DNA of 7,843 bases from Nitrospiraceae bacterium (lineage in GTDB: Bacteria; Nitrospirota; Nitrospiria; Nitrospirales; Nitrospiraceae). The position numbers and the translations under genes were made by a program. The DNA lies in assembly GCA_011391455.1 (NCBI GenBank), contig JAABQN010000091.1, positions 1 through 7,843 on the forward strand, in the 5' to 3' direction. The notes beneath the pieces were generated by a model. That model ran no database searches, had not been told where the DNA came from, and saw only the letters and a program-made list of their open reading frames with translations. Below are positions 5,659 to 7,843 of this stretch, piece by piece; positions within the stretch are counted from its first letter, which is position 1, and every line of letters begins with the position of its first letter.

Positions 5659-6447
5659 ATGACGACGGCGCCATCACTTCATCTCCTTTTGCCGGAATTC
5701 CAGTCCTTTCTGGTTCTGGTGTCCCGCATCGGGGGTATCGTCGCGGCATTTCCGATGTTAGGTGGACGGACGGTTCCGGCTCAAATCAAAGTCGCGCTTG
5801 TCGTGATGCTGGGGATCGCCCTTACGCCGCTCATCCGGCTTCCGCCGATGTCGCAAGACACGATCGAAATGACGGCCGGGCTTGCAAGTGAGCTGCTCAT
5901 CGGGCTGGTGATCGGGCTGGCTGTCCGATTGCTGTTTGCCGCGCTCGAAGTGGCCGGCGATATGCTTGGAATACAGATCGGGTTCGGTGCGGCGCAGCTG
6001 TTGGATCCCATGACCTCCCAACAGTCGTCGCTGATCAGCGAGTATTTCCGAATCATCGGCTGGCTGGTCTTCCTTTCGTTGAATGCGCACATGATTGTCG
6101 TGGCTGCCATCGTGTCGAGTTACGACACCATCCCGCCATTCGGCGCCAGGCTCGTTCCCGCTCTCGGTGAGGAAGTGCTCCAGCTGTCTCAGCATATGTT
6201 TCTAGTCGCCTTGCAGCTGGCGGCGCCGGTACTCGTAACCCTGATCCTCATCAATCTTTTGCTGGCCATGTTGGGGCGAGCCGTCGTGCAGATCAATGTC
6301 TTTGTCTTGAGCTTTCCCCTGACGATCGCCGGGGGACTGCTGGTCTTAGGGCTGGCGTTGCCCTACACCGTCTCGCTGCTTGAACGGGAATTTATAGGAT
6401 TACACGACACGATCGAACGGCTTTTGAGGGTGCTTGGACATGGCTGA
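5659..6447 (+). CDS. fliR: Flagellar export gate protein FliR
   Basis: FliR is the single-copy subunit that completes the helical FliP5-FliQ4-FliR1 export gate and contacts FlhB. The 262-residue product is of family length and strongly hydrophobic, with several membrane segments (about 13-35, 42-60, 75-98, 130-153, 180-206 and 213-240). Family motifs include RIGGIVAAFPMLGGRTVP at 23-40, the segment around 95-117 (ALEVAGDMLGIQIGFGAAQL then LDP), and QINVFVLSFPLTIAGGLLVL at 211-230. GGGAG at 5650-5654 provides the ribosome binding site. Its last eight bases overlap the flhB start, so the two are probably translationally coupled. Confidence 0.95.
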   Translation: MTTAPSLHLLLPEFQSFLVLVSRIGGIVAAFPMLGGRTVPAQIKVALVVMLGIALTPLIRLPPMSQDTIEMTAGLASELLIGLVIGLAVRLLFAALEVAGDMLGIQIGFGAAQLLDPMTSQQSSLISEYFRIIGWLVFLSLNAHMIVVAAIVSSYDTIPPFGARLVPALGEEVLQLSQHMFLVALQLAAPVLVTLILINLLLAMLGRAVVQINVFVLSFPLTIAGGLLVLGLALPYTVSLLEREFIGLHDTIERLLRVLGHG

Positions 6448-7528
6448 AAACCAAGACAACAAGACAGAACCGGCGACTGCGAAACGAAAAGCTGATGCCC
6501 GGAAGGATGGCAATATTGCGGTGAGCCGCGATGTGACTACGGCGGCGGTGCTTTTAGCCGGCATCGGGCTGATGGCTCTATTTGCCGGTCCTGGGATACA
6601 TCAGCTGACCGATATCACCCGTGTGGGTCTCACAAGGTCTTTCGACCGTATGGTGCATGCCAGCTTGACGGTCGAGCAGCTTCATTCGTTGGTTATTGAG
6701 GTAGGGTTCACGAGCTTTCTGCTCCTGATGCCGATTCTTGGCGGGTTGGCGCTCGTCGGCGCAGGGTCCACCCTCGCTCAGACCGGGTTGCTGTGGAAAT
6801 CCTCCCTTCCGTTCGACATCGGCCGGTTGAACCCGATCAAGGGGTTCGGCCGCATCGTGAGCTTCCGGTCTGTCGCGGAGCTCATCAAATCGTTGCTCAA
6901 AATTGCGATCGTCGGTGGCATCGGCGCCTTGGTGCTCTGGCAGGATCTTCCGCATCTTCCGGAGGTGGTGGACTACGACGTATGGGGGCTTCTGACGGTC
7001 ATGGGATGGCTGACGTTGAAAACTGCAGCCGTAATCGTGGGGGCTATCTCCGTGGTAGCGGGGGCGGACTTTCTCTATCAACGGTGGGAGTGGGAACGTT
7101 CCCTGAAGATGACCGTTCAAGAGGTGAAAGAAGAGTTTCGCGACGCAGAAGGCGATCCGTTGATCAAGAGCCGGGTGCGAAGCGTTCAGCGGGACATGAT
7201 GCGAAAACGCATGATGGCGGCCGTTCCTGAAGCAGACGTGGTCGTGACGAACCCGACGCACCTTGCCGTCGCGCTCAAATACGACCAGGCGCGTATGTCT
7301 GCGCCCATCGTTGTCGCAAAGGGCGCCGGTCACCTCGCGGAACGGATTCGTGCGGTGGCCAGGCAGCACGGGGTGGCCGTCGTCGAGAACAAATTCGTGG
7401 CTCGGACCCTCTATAAACTCGTCGATGTCGGCAAGCAGATTCCCGCCGATCTCTACCGTGCGGTGGCGGAGATTCTTGCGTTTGTGTTCCGTGCGCGAGG
7501 ACTTACGTCTGAACGGGTGGTCCGGTAA
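6440..7528 (+). CDS. flhB: Flagellar export switch protein FlhB
   Basis: FlhB is the inner-membrane protein that switches export from rod/hook substrates to filament substrates after cleaving itself. The 362-residue product has the typical N-terminus ENQDNKTEPATAKRKADARK, then four hydrophobic segments at about 33-52, 86-112, 147-167 and 183-209. The cytoplasmic domain contains VQEVKEEFRDAEGDPLIKSR (226-245) and the autocleavage motif NPTH at 271-274, with cleavage expected between Asn271 and Pro272. All the expected catalytic-site residues are present, so it should process normally. ATG 6440 is chosen over the in-frame TTG at 6434 because it matches the family start and lies downstream of GAGGG at 6425-6429. 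It is followed after 13 bases by flhA. Confidence 0.96.
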   Translation: MAENQDNKTEPATAKRKADARKDGNIAVSRDVTTAAVLLAGIGLMALFAGPGIHQLTDITRVGLTRSFDRMVHASLTVEQLHSLVIEVGFTSFLLLMPILGGLALVGAGSTLAQTGLLWKSSLPFDIGRLNPIKGFGRIVSFRSVAELIKSLLKIAIVGGIGALVLWQDLPHLPEVVDYDVWGLLTVMGWLTLKTAAVIVGAISVVAGADFLYQRWEWERSLKMTVQEVKEEFRDAEGDPLIKSRVRSVQRDMMRKRMMAAVPEADVVVTNPTHLAVALKYDQARMSAPIVVAKGAGHLAERIRAVARQHGVAVVENKFVARTLYKLVDVGKQIPADLYRAVAEILAFVFRARGLTSERVVR

Positions 7529-7541
7529 GGGGTAAGGAAGT

Positions 7542-7843
7542 ATGGCATCAGAGTCCAACACCAATACGTTGTCTCCCTCGTCGTTCATCAAGCACCCGGA
7601 CATTCTGGTATCGCTCGGCGTGGTGGGCGTCATCATGCTGATGATCCTGCCGCTTCCCCGGTTTTTCCTGGATCTCCTCCTGGCCTTCAACATCACGCTG
7701 TCGGTGATCATCTTACTCGTGGGGTTGCAAGTTCGGCGTCCGATCGAATTCTCGGCGTTCCCGTCCATTCTCCTCATCGTGACCCTATTCCGCTTGTCTC
7801 TCAACATTGCGTCGACGCGGCTGATTCTGCTGCACGGCAATGA
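7542..7843 (+). CDS. flhA: Flagellar export protein FlhA (5' part, cut by window end)
   Basis: FlhA forms the nonameric ring of the flagellar export engine and receives chaperone-cargo complexes. Only the first 100 codons plus two bases are present; the family is about 690 residues, so roughly 600 residues lie outside the window. The N-terminus MASESNTNTLSPSSF is a short cytoplasmic tail. Residues 22-37 form a hydrophobic segment, followed by LPLPRFFLDLLLAFNITLSV at 36-55 and the diagnostic FRLSLNIASTRLIL at 83-96. AAGGA at 7534-7538 serves as ribosome binding site. The frame is open to the window edge, and truncation is due to the window, not a broken gene. Confidence 0.95.
   Translation, partial: MASESNTNTLSPSSFIKHPDILVSLGVVGVIMLMILPLPRFFLDLLLAFNITLSVIILLVGLQVRRPIEFSAFPSILLIVTLFRLSLNIASTRLILLHGN

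Noticed and set aside
6578..7840. 420-residue open frame on the - strand opposite flhB and flhA
   Set aside because: It lies antisense to two unmistakable conserved genes, spans their junction and has no family features; it is a shadow of GC-rich codon usage.

Overview
The window is a stretch of a bacterial chromosomal flagellar cluster with all genes on the + strand: flgE (hook), then fliL-fliM-fliN-fliO-fliP-fliQ-fliR-flhB and the first 100 codons of flhA, which runs off the right edge. Gene order, a moderately GC-rich base composition and the mirrored short repeats between genes suggest a Gram-negative bacterium. Nitrospirota (Nitrospira-like) is my best guess from remembered genome style, but the sequence alone does not prove it.

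Layout: bases 1-350 hold no convincing gene. They contain a long near-palindromic hairpin (18-115) and the likely promoter and ribosome binding site of flgE. flgE (351-1577) is followed by a 357-base gap with a hexamer-period mirrored repeat (1610-1682), an unassigned stretch, and a good sigma-54 type -24/-12 promoter (1874-1889) that would start transcription about 35 bases before fliL. From fliL onward the genes are tightly packed or overlapping (fliO/fliP and fliR/flhB overlap), except for two gaps filled by mirrored repeats: fliN-fliO (about 3888-3974) and fliP-fliQ (about 5172-5337).

How the genes work together: FlgE builds the hook. FliL sits beside the stator at the basal body. FliM and FliN form the switch/C-ring that receives CheY-P. 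FliO helps assemble the FliP-FliQ-FliR export gate, and FlhB (substrate-specificity switch) and FlhA (export-engine ring) complete the flagellar type III export apparatus that secretes rod, hook and filament proteins, including FlgE. The sigma-54 promoter fits a flagellar hierarchy in which an NtrC-family activator turns on this unit.

The genes are conventional, and I see no undescribed multi-gene system. The unusual material is in the gaps: three intergenic elements share an architecture (short units on one strand, then their reverse complements) but have different unit sequences. One of them is flanked by a 10-bp direct repeat and degenerate terminal inverted repeats, as an inserted miniature element would be.
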